Origin: Methylobacterium bullatum
Lineage (GTDB): Bacteria > Pseudomonadota > Alphaproteobacteria > Rhizobiales > Beijerinckiaceae
Assembly (NCBI RefSeq): GCF_014845095.1
Contig: NZ_NKUG01000102.1
Location: 1 to 63,556 of the forward strand
Direction: 5' to 3'
Length of the DNA: 63,556 bases
Positions 8,162 through 16,131 of the stretch are shown here, piece after piece (the first letter of the stretch is position 1; each line of letters opens with the position of its first letter). Both the position numbers and the translations under genes were made by a program. A model generated the notes under the pieces. That model was not told where the DNA came from and ran no database searches. It saw only the letters and a program-made list of their open reading frames with translations.

Positions 8162-9346
8162 ATGACGGGCCGTGAAGCGAGACATGCCATGACCCATCCC
8201 GCCATGACCCATCCCGCCATGACCCATCCCGCGAGCGCACGGGACGATATCCTCGCCTTCGCCCATATCGGCGATCTGCACCTCACCGAGGGGCATCTCG
8301 AGAACGCCCGCGATTTCCTCGCCATCGTCGCACAACTCGGCGCGGTCGAGGGGCTCGATTTCGCGTACCTGCCCGGCGACAACGCCGAGAACGGGCTGCC
8401 CGAGCAATATGCCCTCGTCCGCCAGGGCCTCCTGGGATTCTCGCTCCCCGTCCATGTCATCACGGGAGATCACGACATGGAGGGCGGCAGCCTCGATGCC
8501 TTCCATGCCGGCCTCGGCGCACGGCCACTTCCCTACGCCACCGACATCTCCGGCATTCGCTGCCTCTTCCTCGACATGTGCGGGCCGGGAACCGGCGGTC
8601 CGGATTTCCGCCTGGGCGACGCACAGCTCGCTTGGCTCGAAGGCGAAATCCAGCTGGCCGAGCGCGACGGTCTCGACTGCGCACTGTTCATGCACAGCTA
8701 CCCCGCAGACCTGAAAGGCGAGGGCGAGGCCGTCCGCGTCGGCCATCTCGTCTCGCAGTCGCGCGTGCGCCTCGTGGAAATGGGCCACACCCATTACAAC
8801 GAGCTCGCCAATGACGGTCGCACCATCTTCGCGGCCACGCGCTCCACCGGGCAGGTCGAGGAAGGGCCGGTCGGCTATGCCATCGCGGCGATCGATGGCG
8901 GCGTCGTCAGCTGGCGCTTCAAGGAACTGGCCGAGCCCTGGCCCTTCGTCCTCGTCACCGCCCCCGCCGACCGGCGCCTCGCCCATGACGACGCGCACCG
9001 GGTGCGCGACACGGTGGAGGTGCGCGCGCTCGTCCTCGGTGCCTCCGCCGTCACCGCTTGCGAGGTCAGCGTCGATGGCGGGCCGTGGCAGGCGATGACC
9101 CGCGCCGACGGCGACCGGCGTTACCGTGCGTCGATCCCCTGGGACGCGGCGGGGCGCCGCCTCACCGTGCGGGCCTCGGACGCGGCCGGGGGCACGGGGC
9201 AGGACGTCGTGGAGCCCGCCACCGACCGGTCCCGCTTGCCGGTCTCGAAGGGGATCGGCAGCGACGCGGATTCCATCGGCGCCTGGCCCGAGAAGGGCCT
9301 CCTCGGTACCCAGCTCGGACCCAATCGGAACGGCCGACACTGGTAG
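8162..9346 (+). CDS. Calcineurin-like metallophosphoesterase
   Basis: This 394-residue protein carries all metal-binding motifs of the calcineurin-like superfamily in order: D-x-H (IGDLHL), GDN (LPGDNAENG), GDHD (ITGDHDMEGG), a mid-domain H (MHSYP) and GHTH (MGHTHYN). About 100 C-terminal residues after the catalytic domain form an Ig-like or beta-rich extension, resembling sequences that follow some cyclic-nucleotide phosphodiesterase (CpdA/Icc-type) domains. The N-terminus is a run of MTHPA repeats encoded by a 15-bp tandem repeat. Any of the four in-frame ATGs could serve as start, so the first 25 residues are uncertain. No signal peptide is seen. The substrate is unknown. Confidence 0.8.
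   Translation: MTGREARHAMTHPAMTHPAMTHPASARDDILAFAHIGDLHLTEGHLENARDFLAIVAQLGAVEGLDFAYLPGDNAENGLPEQYALVRQGLLGFSLPVHVITGDHDMEGGSLDAFHAGLGARPLPYATDISGIRCLFLDMCGPGTGGPDFRLGDAQLAWLEGEIQLAERDGLDCALFMHSYPADLKGEGEAVRVGHLVSQSRVRLVEMGHTHYNELANDGRTIFAATRSTGQVEEGPVGYAIAAIDGGVVSWRFKELAEPWPFVLVTAPADRRLAHDDAHRVRDTVEVRALVLGASAVTACEVSVDGGPWQAMTRADGDRRYRASIPWDAAGRRLTVRASDAAGGTGQDVVEPATDRSRLPVSKGIGSDADSIGAWPEKGLLGTQLGPNRNGRHW
8189..8233 (+). repeat. 15-bp in-frame tandem repeat (three copies of MTHPA) at a gene start
   Basis: ATGACCCATCCCGCC is repeated exactly twice, and a third time with one changed base. Each unit carries an in-frame ATG, so the phosphoesterase gene has several stacked potential start codons. 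Unit number can change by slippage without shifting the frame. Confidence 0.85.
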
Positions 9347-9389
9347 TCGTCACGCCGCTCCCTCGACCCTGACAGGATTTCGCCCGCCC

Positions 9390-10658
9390 ATGTTCGCACT
9401 CCCCGTGACGCCGCATCTGGCGACCTGGATCATCGCCGGACTGGCGACAATCGGGGTCATCACCCGGCCCTTCGCCTGGCCGGAGGCTGTCTGGGCCGTG
9501 CTCGGAGCCGGGGCGCTGCTGGTGCTGGGCCTGATCTCGCCGGAAGCGGCCTGGGACGGCGTGCGCAAGGGGACGGATGTCTACCTGTTCCTCGTCGGCA
9601 TGATGCTGCTCGCAGAGATCGCCAGGAAGGAGGGCCTGTTCGATTGGCTCGCCGGCATCGCCGTGCGCCAGGCCAGGGGGTCGGCGACGCGCCTGTTCCT
9701 GCTGGTCTACCTCGTCGGCACCGTGGTCACGGTGTTCCTCTCCAACGATGCCTGCGCCGTCGTGCTGACCCCGGCGGTCTATGCCGCGGCCAAGGCGGCG
9801 GAGGCCGAGCCGCTGCCCTACCTCTTCATCTGCGCCTTCATCGCCAATGCGGCGAGCTTCGTGCTGCCGATCTCGAACCCGGCCAACCTCGTCGTCTATG
9901 CCGCGCACATGCCGCCGCTCAGCGAATGGCTGGCGCGGTTCGCGCTGCCCTCGATCCTGGCCATCGTCGCCACCTACATCGTCCTGCGCCTGACCCAGAA
10001 CTCCGTCCTGCGGCAGCAATTGCTCGCCCGGGACGTCGAGGCGACGCCCCTCTCGGGCACCGGCAAGGTCGCCGGTCTCGGCATCGTCGCCACCGCCGGG
10101 GCCCTCATCGCCGCCTCGGCCTACGATCTCGAACTCGGCCTGCCGACCTTCGTCGCCGGCCTCGCCACCACGCTCCTCGTCCTCGCGATCAAGCGGGGCG
10201 GAGCGGTGGAGGTCGTCAAGGACGTGTCCTGGGGCGTGCTGCCCCTGGTGGCCGGGCTGTTCGTGCTGGTCGAGGCCCTGGAGAAGACCGGTGTCCTGAC
10301 CCTGCTCGCCGATCACCTCAAGCGGGCGGCACAAGCCTCGCCCGATGCCGCGGCCTGGGGCGGCGGAACCCTGGTGGCGGTGCTCTCCAACCTCGTCAAC
10401 AACCTGCCGGCCGGCCTGATCGCGGGGGCGGCCGTGCAGCAGGCAGACGTCTCCGAGAAGGTCGCCGGGGCGATCCTCATCGGCATCGATCTCGGCCCCA
10501 ACCTGTCGGTCACCGGATCGCTCGCCACCATCCTGTGGCTCACCGCCATCCGCCGCGAAGGGGAGGATGTCGGCTTCTGGCGCTTCCTCAAGCTCGGCCT
10601 GCTGGTGATGCCGCCGGCCCTCATCCTCGCCCTGGCCGGCCTGCTCCTCCTGCCCTGA
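9390..10658 (+). CDS. ArsB/NhaD-type (ion transporter superfamily) membrane carrier
   Basis: The 422-residue integral membrane protein has about ten or eleven hydrophobic segments. Its internal pseudo-repeats carry the signatures SNDACAVVLTPAVYAAAKAA with PISNPANLVVYAA, and LSNLVNNLPAGL with GIDLGPNLSVTGSLATILW. These paired N-D and N-N-x-P loops are typical of ArsB arsenite exporters and of NhaD/CitMHS carriers. No arsR or arsC gene is nearby, so arsenite export should not be assumed, and a dicarboxylate or Na+/H+ role is equally open. I start at the ATG of MFALPVTPH, since the upstream open frame overlaps the phosphoesterase gene and is not conserved-looking. It is followed 28 bp later by the DUF606 pair. 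Confidence 0.78.
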   Translation: MFALPVTPHLATWIIAGLATIGVITRPFAWPEAVWAVLGAGALLVLGLISPEAAWDGVRKGTDVYLFLVGMMLLAEIARKEGLFDWLAGIAVRQARGSATRLFLLVYLVGTVVTVFLSNDACAVVLTPAVYAAAKAAEAEPLPYLFICAFIANAASFVLPISNPANLVVYAAHMPPLSEWLARFALPSILAIVATYIVLRLTQNSVLRQQLLARDVEATPLSGTGKVAGLGIVATAGALIAASAYDLELGLPTFVAGLATTLLVLAIKRGGAVEVVKDVSWGVLPLVAGLFVLVEALEKTGVLTLLADHLKRAAQASPDAAAWGGGTLVAVLSNLVNNLPAGLIAGAAVQQADVSEKVAGAILIGIDLGPNLSVTGSLATILWLTAIRREGEDVGFWRFLKLGLLVMPPALILALAGLLLLP

Positions 10659-10686
10659 TCCCCCTCCGTTCCGAGGTCGACCCGAC

Positions 10687-11133
10687 ATGAACGCGGCCCT
10701 GCTCTATCCCTTCATCCTGGTCGCCGGCGCGCTTCAGGCGGCCGGCAATTCCATGAACGCGCGCCTGCGCGTGGCCCTGGTCAATCCGTGGCTCGCGGCC
10801 TCCGTCTCGTTTTCGCTCATCGTCTTCGTCTTCGTCACGCTGTTCGTGGTGATGCCGACGCCGCTGCCCAGCCTGGAACAGCTCGGCGGCATGCCGTGGT
10901 GGGCACCGTTGGGCGGGCTTGCCGGAGCGGTGGCGGTGTTCGGCGGCCTCGCCTTCGTCGACAAGGTCGGAGCCGGGCCGTTCAACGGGCTGCTCATCAC
11001 CGCCAACATCCTGACATCGCTGGCCATCGATCATTTCGGCTGGCTCGGCATGCAGGCGAATCCGCAAGGGCTGCTGCACCTCCTCGGCGGCGGCCTGATG
11101 GTGGGCGGCATCGTCCTCATCGCCCGGTTCTGA
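10687..11133 (+). CDS. DMT-superfamily membrane protein, DUF606/YdcZ type (copy 1)
   Basis: This 148-residue protein has five hydrophobic segments and the family signatures YPFILVAGALQAAGN, NPWLAASVSF and MPWWAPLGGLAGAVAVFGG. YdcZ/DUF606 proteins are half-size drug/metabolite-type transporters that often occur as adjacent pairs and presumably form dimers. The next gene is a close copy (roughly three quarters identical by eye), which fits a two-component or recently duplicated transporter. It lies 28 bp after the ArsB/NhaD-type gene on the same strand and is likely co-transcribed. The substrate is unknown. Confidence 0.8.
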   Translation: MNAALLYPFILVAGALQAAGNSMNARLRVALVNPWLAASVSFSLIVFVFVTLFVVMPTPLPSLEQLGGMPWWAPLGGLAGAVAVFGGLAFVDKVGAGPFNGLLITANILTSLAIDHFGWLGMQANPQGLLHLLGGGLMVGGIVLIARF

Positions 11134-11168
11134 GGCCTCCCGTCCGCACCGATGGAGATCCCACGCTC

Positions 11169-11615
11169 ATGATCGGCCCCCTGTTCTATCCCTTCATCCT
11201 CGTCGCCGGCGCCCTTCAGGCCATCGGCGTCACCATGAACGCGGCGCTTCGCGGCGCGCTCGTCAATCCGTGGCTCGCGGCGGCGGTCTCGTTCCTGCCC
11301 ATCGTCTTCGTCTTCGTCGCGATGCTGGCGATCCGTCCGGTCCCGCTCCCGACCCGCGACGACCTCGCGGGAATGCCGTGGTGGGCGCCGCTCGGCGGCA
11401 TCGCCGGGGCGGTGGCGGTGTTCGGCGGCCTCCTCTTCGTCGACAAGGTGGGGGCCGGCGCCTTCAACGGGCTGCTCATCACCGCCAACCTGCTGACGTC
11501 GCTGGCCATCGACCATTTCGGCTGGCTCGGGATGCCGAAGCACCGCGCCGGCAAGGCACGGATCGCGGGCGCCGGGCTCATGGTGGCTGGAATCGTCCTC
11601 ATCGCGGCGTTTTGA
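11169..11615 (+). CDS. DMT-superfamily membrane protein, DUF606/YdcZ type (copy 2)
   Basis: This 148-residue paralogue of the preceding gene has the same length and layout: YPFILVAGALQAIGV, NPWLAAAVSFLPIVF, MPWWAPLGGIAGAVAVFGG and DHFGWLGMPKHRAGKARIAG. It starts at the ATG 35 bp after the stop of copy 1. The two differ mostly in the loop near residues 55-68 and in the C-terminal loop. That suggests either a heterodimeric half-transporter pair with opposite membrane topology or a young tandem duplication. The sequence gives no hint of the transported compound. Confidence 0.8.
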   Translation: MIGPLFYPFILVAGALQAIGVTMNAALRGALVNPWLAAAVSFLPIVFVFVAMLAIRPVPLPTRDDLAGMPWWAPLGGIAGAVAVFGGLLFVDKVGAGAFNGLLITANLLTSLAIDHFGWLGMPKHRAGKARIAGAGLMVAGIVLIAAF

Positions 11616-11922
11616 CGGGGACATCCACCGGGATTTACCTGCGCGACCCCCGCGAGTCCTTGCCAGGGTTCGCTTTTTGGTGCCCGGACGTGCTATGTCC
11701 CGGCGATCCCGCCTGAAGCCGGTCCCGTGCGAAGGGTGTGTGGATCACCCTTCCTCGCTGCCGATCGCGGAATTTCACGTCCGCCGGCACTCGTCTCGAT
11801 CGTCGACATGATGCGCCGCGCGAGCGGGCACGAGCGGTTCATCCGCCGCTGCCGCCTCCGCCCCGGCGAATGATGCGGTCGTTGCGCGGGCGGCGGGGCG
11901 AGGGGAGCCAGGAAGGACGACG
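11616..11922. other. Intergenic stretch without a supported gene
   Basis: No frame here has a plausible start, ribosome site and protein-like composition. No strong terminator hairpin, repeat or RNA gene was seen. It must hold the promoter of the small gene at 11923, but no clear promoter could be read. Confidence 0.5.
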
Positions 11923-12153
11923 ATGAGCGACGAAACCGACGCCAGGACCCGGTCCGAAGAGCGCGCCGAGCGCGCGGAGCGGATGGCCAAGGAAGGCGCG
12001 CAGGCCATGGCGGAGCATCTGCAATCGGTGAAGGAGATCGACGAGCGCACCGTGAAGCTGCGCGCCCTTCGCCTCGCCAAGGAAGCCGCCGAGGCCGCGG
12101 AGAAGGCTGCCGCTCCCGCGCCGGCCCCCAAACGCAAGCGCTCCGCGAGCTGA
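11923..12153 (+). CDS. Small charged helical hypothetical protein
   Basis: The 76-residue product is rich in Glu, Arg, Lys and Ala and has heptad-like spacing (RAERAERMAKEGAQAMAEHLQ), suggesting one long helix or coiled coil. It ends in a basic tail with Ala-Pro repeats (APAPAPKRKRSAS). It has a good ribosome site (GGAAGGA, 7 bp before the ATG). It lies 29 bp before a BrnA-like gene and may form an operon with it, but it does not resemble the BrnT toxin. The basic tail suggests nucleic-acid or phospholipid contact, which is speculation. Function unknown. Confidence 0.6.
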   Translation: MSDETDARTRSEERAERAERMAKEGAQAMAEHLQSVKEIDERTVKLRALRLAKEAAEAAEKAAAPAPAPKRKRSAS

Positions 12154-12182
12154 GCCAGACAGCCTTACCAGGAAACCGACCC

Positions 12183-12437
12183 ATGGCATTCGATCGGACC
12201 CGTCGCGCCAGCGACCCCCGCCAGGCGGCGGAAGCCGCCTTCAAGGCCGCCACCACCAAGGCGCCCGACACTCCCAAACCCGTCGAGCGCGCCCCCGCCG
12301 CGCCGCTCAGCCCGCCCGGTGCCCGCGAGATGGTGTCCCTGCGCCTCGACCGCGCCGTGCTGGAGCATTTCCAGAAGGACGGCCCAGGCTGGCAGGACCG
12401 GATCAACGCGGCGCTGAAGGGCATCGCCGGACTGTAG
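12183..12437 (+). CDS. BrnA-like antitoxin-family protein (orphan, no BrnT neighbour)
   Basis: The product has 84 residues. The C-terminal 38 residues (MVSLRLDRAVLEHFQKDGPG followed by WQDRINAALKGI) match the ribbon-helix-helix pattern of BrnA antitoxins (V-x-L-R-L-D-x-x-V-L-x-x-F-x-x-x-G-x-G-x-Q-x-R-I-N-A-x-L). The first 45 residues are a disordered Ala/Pro-rich arm. BrnA normally follows the toxin gene brnT. Here the preceding gene is a 76-residue helical protein without BrnT features, so this is an orphan, a stand-alone DNA-binding regulator, or part of an unrecognised pair. Confidence 0.7.
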   Translation: MAFDRTRRASDPRQAAEAAFKAATTKAPDTPKPVERAPAAPLSPPGAREMVSLRLDRAVLEHFQKDGPGWQDRINAALKGIAGL

Positions 12438-12492
12438 AGACCGGCCCGGTTCCGACAGCTCGCGGCTGCCGGAAAGTGCTTCTCTCCCGCGC

Positions 12493-14685
12493 CTATTCCC
12501 CCACGCCGAACAGCTTCTCCAGGAAATTCCGGTCGTCCTGGCTCGGCCCGCGGGCGCGCTGGTTGGCGGCGACGCGAGGCGGCGGGGCGGCGGATTGCGG
12601 CTCGCCGAGGAGGGCGCCGATGAGGCCTCCCGGTGCGGTGCCGGTGGTGGCGGGAACCTCCGCCGGGGCGCGGTTGCGCCAATGGTTGGCGCCCGGCAGC
12701 ATCGTCGGAGTCTGGCCCTTGAGGGCCACGGTCATGTAGGTCTTCCAGATCTCGCCGGGCAGGTTGCCGCCGGAGACCTTCTTGGTGGATTCGCCGTCGT
12801 CGTTGCCGAGCCAGACGCCGGTGACGAGGGTCGACGAGTAGCCGATGAACCAGGCATCGCGGAAATCCTGGCTCGTGCCGGTCTTGCCGGCGAGGTCCCA
12901 TCCCGGAACCTCGGCCTTCTTCGCGGTGCCCGAGACGAAGGTCTCGTGCATCATCGCGTTCATCATCGAGACGGTCTCGGCATTCATCACCCGGCCGAGA
13001 TTGGTGTCCTTGCGCTGGTAGAGCGCCTTGCCCGTCGTGCTCTTCACGTTGGCGATGACGTAGGGGTTCACGCCCGTGCCGCCATTGGCGAAGGCGGCGT
13101 AGGCGCCCACCATTTCCAGCGGGGTCACTTCCGAGGTGCCGAGCGCCAGTGAGCCGTTGGCCTGCAGCGGCGAGGAGATGCCCAGGCGCTGGGCCGCCTG
13201 CACCACCGCCTTCGGGCCGACTTCCTGGCCGAGGCGCACGGCCACGGTGTTGAGCGACAGCGCCAGCGCCTCGCGCAAGGGGACCGGCCCGCGATAGTCG
13301 CGCGAATAGTTCTCCGGGTTCCAGCCCTTGATGCTGATCGGCGCGTCGTCGCGCACGGTGTCCGGGGTCAGGCCCCGCTCCACGGCGGCGAGATAGACGA
13401 AGGGCTTGAACGAGGAGCCCGGCTGGCGCTTGGCGGTGGTGGCCCGGTTGAACTGGCTCTGGGAATAATCGCGCCCGCCGATGAGCGCCCGGATCGCGCC
13501 GTCCGGCCTCATCGAGACCACGGCCCCCTGGGCGACGTTGTAGCGCGAGCCCTTCTGGTTCAGCTCGTCCACCAGTGCCTTCTCGGCCGCGCCCTGAAGG
13601 CGGGTGTCGACGGTGGTGGTGACGACGATGTCGGTGTCGAATTTCGGCAGGAAGTCGTCGAGGACGTCCATGACGAGATCGGCCACGTAATTGGCCGAGC
13701 CGCCGCCACGGCTGCTCGCCGGCCGTGCCGGTGTCGCCAGCGCCAGCTTCACCTCGGCGGGCTTGGCGAAACCGAGTTCCTCCATGGCCGCGAGCACCTG
13801 GGCCGCCCGCGCCTGGGCGGCGGGCAGGTTGCGGTTGGGCGCGAGACGCGAGGGCGCCTGGACGAGGCCGCCGAGCATGGCGGCTTCCGCCAGCGTCACC
13901 GCCTTGGCGGGCTTGCCGAAATAGCGCTGGGCGGCGGCCTCGATGCCATAGGCGCCGGCGCCGAAATAGACCCGGTTCAGGTAGAGTTCGAGGATCTCGT
14001 CCTTGGTGTAGCGGTGCTCCAGCCACAGGGCGAGGATCGCCTCCTGGATTTTTCGCGATGCGGAGCGCTCGGGCGTGAGAAACAGGTTCTTGGCGAGCTG
14101 CTGCGTCAGGGTCGATCCGCCCTGCGAGACGCCGCGGCGGGTGACGTTCTGGGCCACGGCGCGGGCGATGCCCACCGGGTCGACGCCGAAATGGCTGTAG
14201 AACCGCCGGTCCTCGATCGCCACGAAGGCGCGCGGCAGATAGGGCGGCAACTCGCCGATGCTCACCACCCGTCCGCCGGTCTCGCCGCGATTGGCCAGGA
14301 GCGAACCGTCGCTGGCGAGGATGGCGATGTTGGGCGGGCGCTTCGGAACGGCGAGCTGGTCGATCGGCGGCAGTTGCGAGGCGTGGTAGGCCACCAGCCC
14401 CGCGATGGCGATGACGCCCCACAGGCCGAGTACGAGGGTGCCATAGAAGAGACCGCCCAGGAACGAGCGCCGGCGCGGCTTCCGGGCCGGTGTCTTGGCC
14501 CGCGCCGAGGGGCGCCGGGGGCCTTCGCCCTGGCCGTTGCTGCTCGTCGCGCGTCTGCCCACACCGCCTCCGGCGCGATCGTCGCCGCTGAGCCGTAGGT
14601 CGAGGTCGCCGCGCCCACCGATGCGCCCTTCGGGCACGTCGAAGTTCGGCTCCTCCCGCCCGCGTCCCTTGCGTCCGTTCGCCAT
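12493..14685 (-). CDS. Penicillin-binding protein 1A (bifunctional transglycosylase/transpeptidase)
   Basis: This 730-residue class A PBP has a cytoplasmic basic N-terminus of about 75 residues, one membrane anchor (about 76-98) and a GT51 domain with the motifs AIEDRRFYSHFGVD, GGSTLTQQLAKNLFL and LELYLNRVYFG. The transpeptidase domain has SxxK (GSSFKPF), SxN (LSLNTVAV) and KTGT (GKTGTSQDFRDAWF). All catalytic motifs are intact. It polymerises and cross-links peptidoglycan in the periplasm. The gene ends close to the convergent BrnA-like gene. It is divergent from the pirin gene across a 438-bp gap that carries an operator-like repeat, but involvement of PBP1A in that regulation is doubtful. 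Confidence 0.93.
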   Translation of the reverse strand: MANGRKGRGREEPNFDVPEGRIGGRGDLDLRLSGDDRAGGGVGRRATSSNGQGEGPRRPSARAKTPARKPRRRSFLGGLFYGTLVLGLWGVIAIAGLVAYHASQLPPIDQLAVPKRPPNIAILASDGSLLANRGETGGRVVSIGELPPYLPRAFVAIEDRRFYSHFGVDPVGIARAVAQNVTRRGVSQGGSTLTQQLAKNLFLTPERSASRKIQEAILALWLEHRYTKDEILELYLNRVYFGAGAYGIEAAAQRYFGKPAKAVTLAEAAMLGGLVQAPSRLAPNRNLPAAQARAAQVLAAMEELGFAKPAEVKLALATPARPASSRGGGSANYVADLVMDVLDDFLPKFDTDIVVTTTVDTRLQGAAEKALVDELNQKGSRYNVAQGAVVSMRPDGAIRALIGGRDYSQSQFNRATTAKRQPGSSFKPFVYLAAVERGLTPDTVRDDAPISIKGWNPENYSRDYRGPVPLREALALSLNTVAVRLGQEVGPKAVVQAAQRLGISSPLQANGSLALGTSEVTPLEMVGAYAAFANGGTGVNPYVIANVKSTTGKALYQRKDTNLGRVMNAETVSMMNAMMHETFVSGTAKKAEVPGWDLAGKTGTSQDFRDAWFIGYSSTLVTGVWLGNDDGESTKKVSGGNLPGEIWKTYMTVALKGQTPTMLPGANHWRNRAPAEVPATTGTAPGGLIGALLGEPQSAAPPPRVAANQRARGPSQDDRNFLEKLFGVGE

Positions 14686-14895
14686 GCGTTTCGTCTGAAC
14701 CTGTGAGCGCCTCGTGATCCGAGAGGCTCAGGTACCGCACGGTAAATACGGCGGGTTTAAGGGTTCCTAACCCGGATCGTTTTCGGGTTTTGAGATCATA
14801 GCGGAATGTTAACCGCTCGGCCGTGGCGGCTTGAATCGTGATTGCCGCTCTTTGAACCTCACCCGCAGTCTCCACGACCAAGACCGGAAAATGCG

Positions 14896-14926
14896 TTTCC
14901 GGAAACGATCGGTTTCCATCGTTTCT
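14896..14926. promoter_or_regulatory. Candidate LysR-type operator upstream of pirin (copy of the site at 51472)
   Basis: TTTCCG is followed by GAAACGAT, an 8-bp spacer (CGGTTTCC) and ATCGTTTC, so GAAACGAT/ATCGTTTC is a perfect 8-bp inverted repeat. Over 31 bp it matches the sequence next to the LysR gene at 51472-51502 at 29 positions. It lies in the 438-bp gap between divergent PBP1A and pirin, about 200 bp before the pirin start. The rest of this gap holds no gene. Function as a shared operator is inferred. Confidence 0.6.
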
Positions 14927-15123
14927 ATTTCATTCCGCTCGAATGGGCCGGATAACGATGCCGGTGCGGACATGCCGGCTTTCTTCAAGACCTGGTGCCC
15001 CATGCGAGCGTATTTCCCGGCCCGATCGTGAGGGCCGATGGAGACGGTCGTGTGGATCCAGGCCGAGCTTGCCCTGTGAGCCGCGATACATTTGAGTCGG
15101 ACCGAGCAGAAGGGAAACGGGCG

Positions 15124-16062
15124 ATGAGCTGGCACAGTGCGGACGACCCGGCTCCGGGCGATCCTTTCTCCTGCGACGCGATCAAGACCCTGATCGTTCC
15201 CCGCTCGCGGGATCTCGGCTCGTTCTCCGTCCGGCGGGCCCTGCCGTCGACGCAGTGCCGGATGGTCGGTCCCTTCATCTTCTTCGACCAGATGGGGCCG
15301 TCCGAGTTCCTGCTCGGCCAGGGCATGGACGTGCGGCCGCATCCGCATATCGGCCTCTCCACCGTCTCATACCTGTTCGACGGCGAGATCATGCACCGGG
15401 ACAGCCTGGGCACCGAACTGCCGATCCGTCCGGGCGAGCTCAACTGGATGACGGCCGGTCGCGGCATCACCCATTCGGAGCGGACCGGCGCCGGGCTGCG
15501 CCGGACCGGCTCGAAGCTGTTCGGCATTCAGGCCTGGGTCGCGCTCAGCGGCAAGGACGAGGAGACCGCCCCCGCCTTCGAACATTACGACGCGGATGCG
15601 CTGCCGATCCTTTCCGGCGAGGGCAAGATCGTCCGGCTGATCGCCGGCGAGGCCTTCGGCGCCAGATCGCCGGTGCGGACGTCGAGCCCGATGGTCTATG
15701 CCGACGTGATGCTCGAGGCCGGCGCCGTGCTGCCCTTCGACCCGACCTATGACGAGCGCGCGATCTACACCGTCTCCGGCGCCATCGACATTGCCGGCGA
15801 CGGGTTCGGCCCCGGCCAGCTCCTCGTTTTCAATCCCGGCGACCGCATCAGCGTGCGGGCCACCGAGGCCGCGCGCTTCATGGTCCTGGGCGGCGAGCCC
15901 ATGGACGGGCCGCGCCATCTCTGGTGGAACTTCGTCTCCTCGCGGCCGGAGCGGATCGAGCAGGCCAAGGAGGACTGGCGCCAGGCCCGGTTCGACACCG
16001 TGCCCGGCGAATCCGAGTTCATCCCCTTACCCGAATCGCCTCCGCCCGTGCGCTACCCCTGA
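15124..16062 (+). CDS. Pirin family protein
   Basis: This 312-residue bicupin has the pirin signature in the N-terminal cupin: GPFIFFDQMGP, VRPHPHIGLSTVSYLFDGEI with metal-ligand histidines, and the following MTAGRGITHSER (third His plus Glu). The C-terminal cupin runs from about 170 to 290, and the protein ends with the family-typical WWNFVSS and E-S-E-F-I-P-L-P-E. Pirins with these ligands include quercetinase-active and redox-responsive members. The start has AAGGGAA upstream. The operator-like repeat at 14896 is nearly identical to one beside a LysR/ring-cleaving dioxygenase pair. That supports a role in phenol or quinone stress rather than in cell-wall work with neighbouring PBP1A. Confidence 0.88.
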   Translation: MSWHSADDPAPGDPFSCDAIKTLIVPRSRDLGSFSVRRALPSTQCRMVGPFIFFDQMGPSEFLLGQGMDVRPHPHIGLSTVSYLFDGEIMHRDSLGTELPIRPGELNWMTAGRGITHSERTGAGLRRTGSKLFGIQAWVALSGKDEETAPAFEHYDADALPILSGEGKIVRLIAGEAFGARSPVRTSSPMVYADVMLEAGAVLPFDPTYDERAIYTVSGAIDIAGDGFGPGQLLVFNPGDRISVRATEAARFMVLGGEPMDGPRHLWWNFVSSRPERIEQAKEDWRQARFDTVPGESEFIPLPESPPPVRYP

Positions 16063-16131
16063 TGCGTGAAAACCGGGCGGGGCCGATGGGGCCTCGCCCG
16101 CGAATCCCCTCCGAGAGGACATGTCGACATC

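Noticed and set aside
9390..10658. Arsenite efflux (arsB) as a firm call
   Set aside because: No arsR, arsC or arsH neighbour exists, and the fold is shared with NhaD and dicarboxylate carriers.
12183..12437. Complete BrnT/BrnA toxin-antitoxin system
   Set aside because: The BrnT toxin is absent. The upstream small gene shows no RelE-like features.
14831..15031. A 66-residue open frame between PBP1A and pirin
   Set aside because: It has no ribosome site or protein-like pattern and runs through the inverted repeat at 14896, which explains the DNA better.
14995..15123. N-terminal extension of pirin
   Set aside because: The frame is open, but the extension lacks the family pattern, and a good AAGGGAA site precedes the ATG at 15124.
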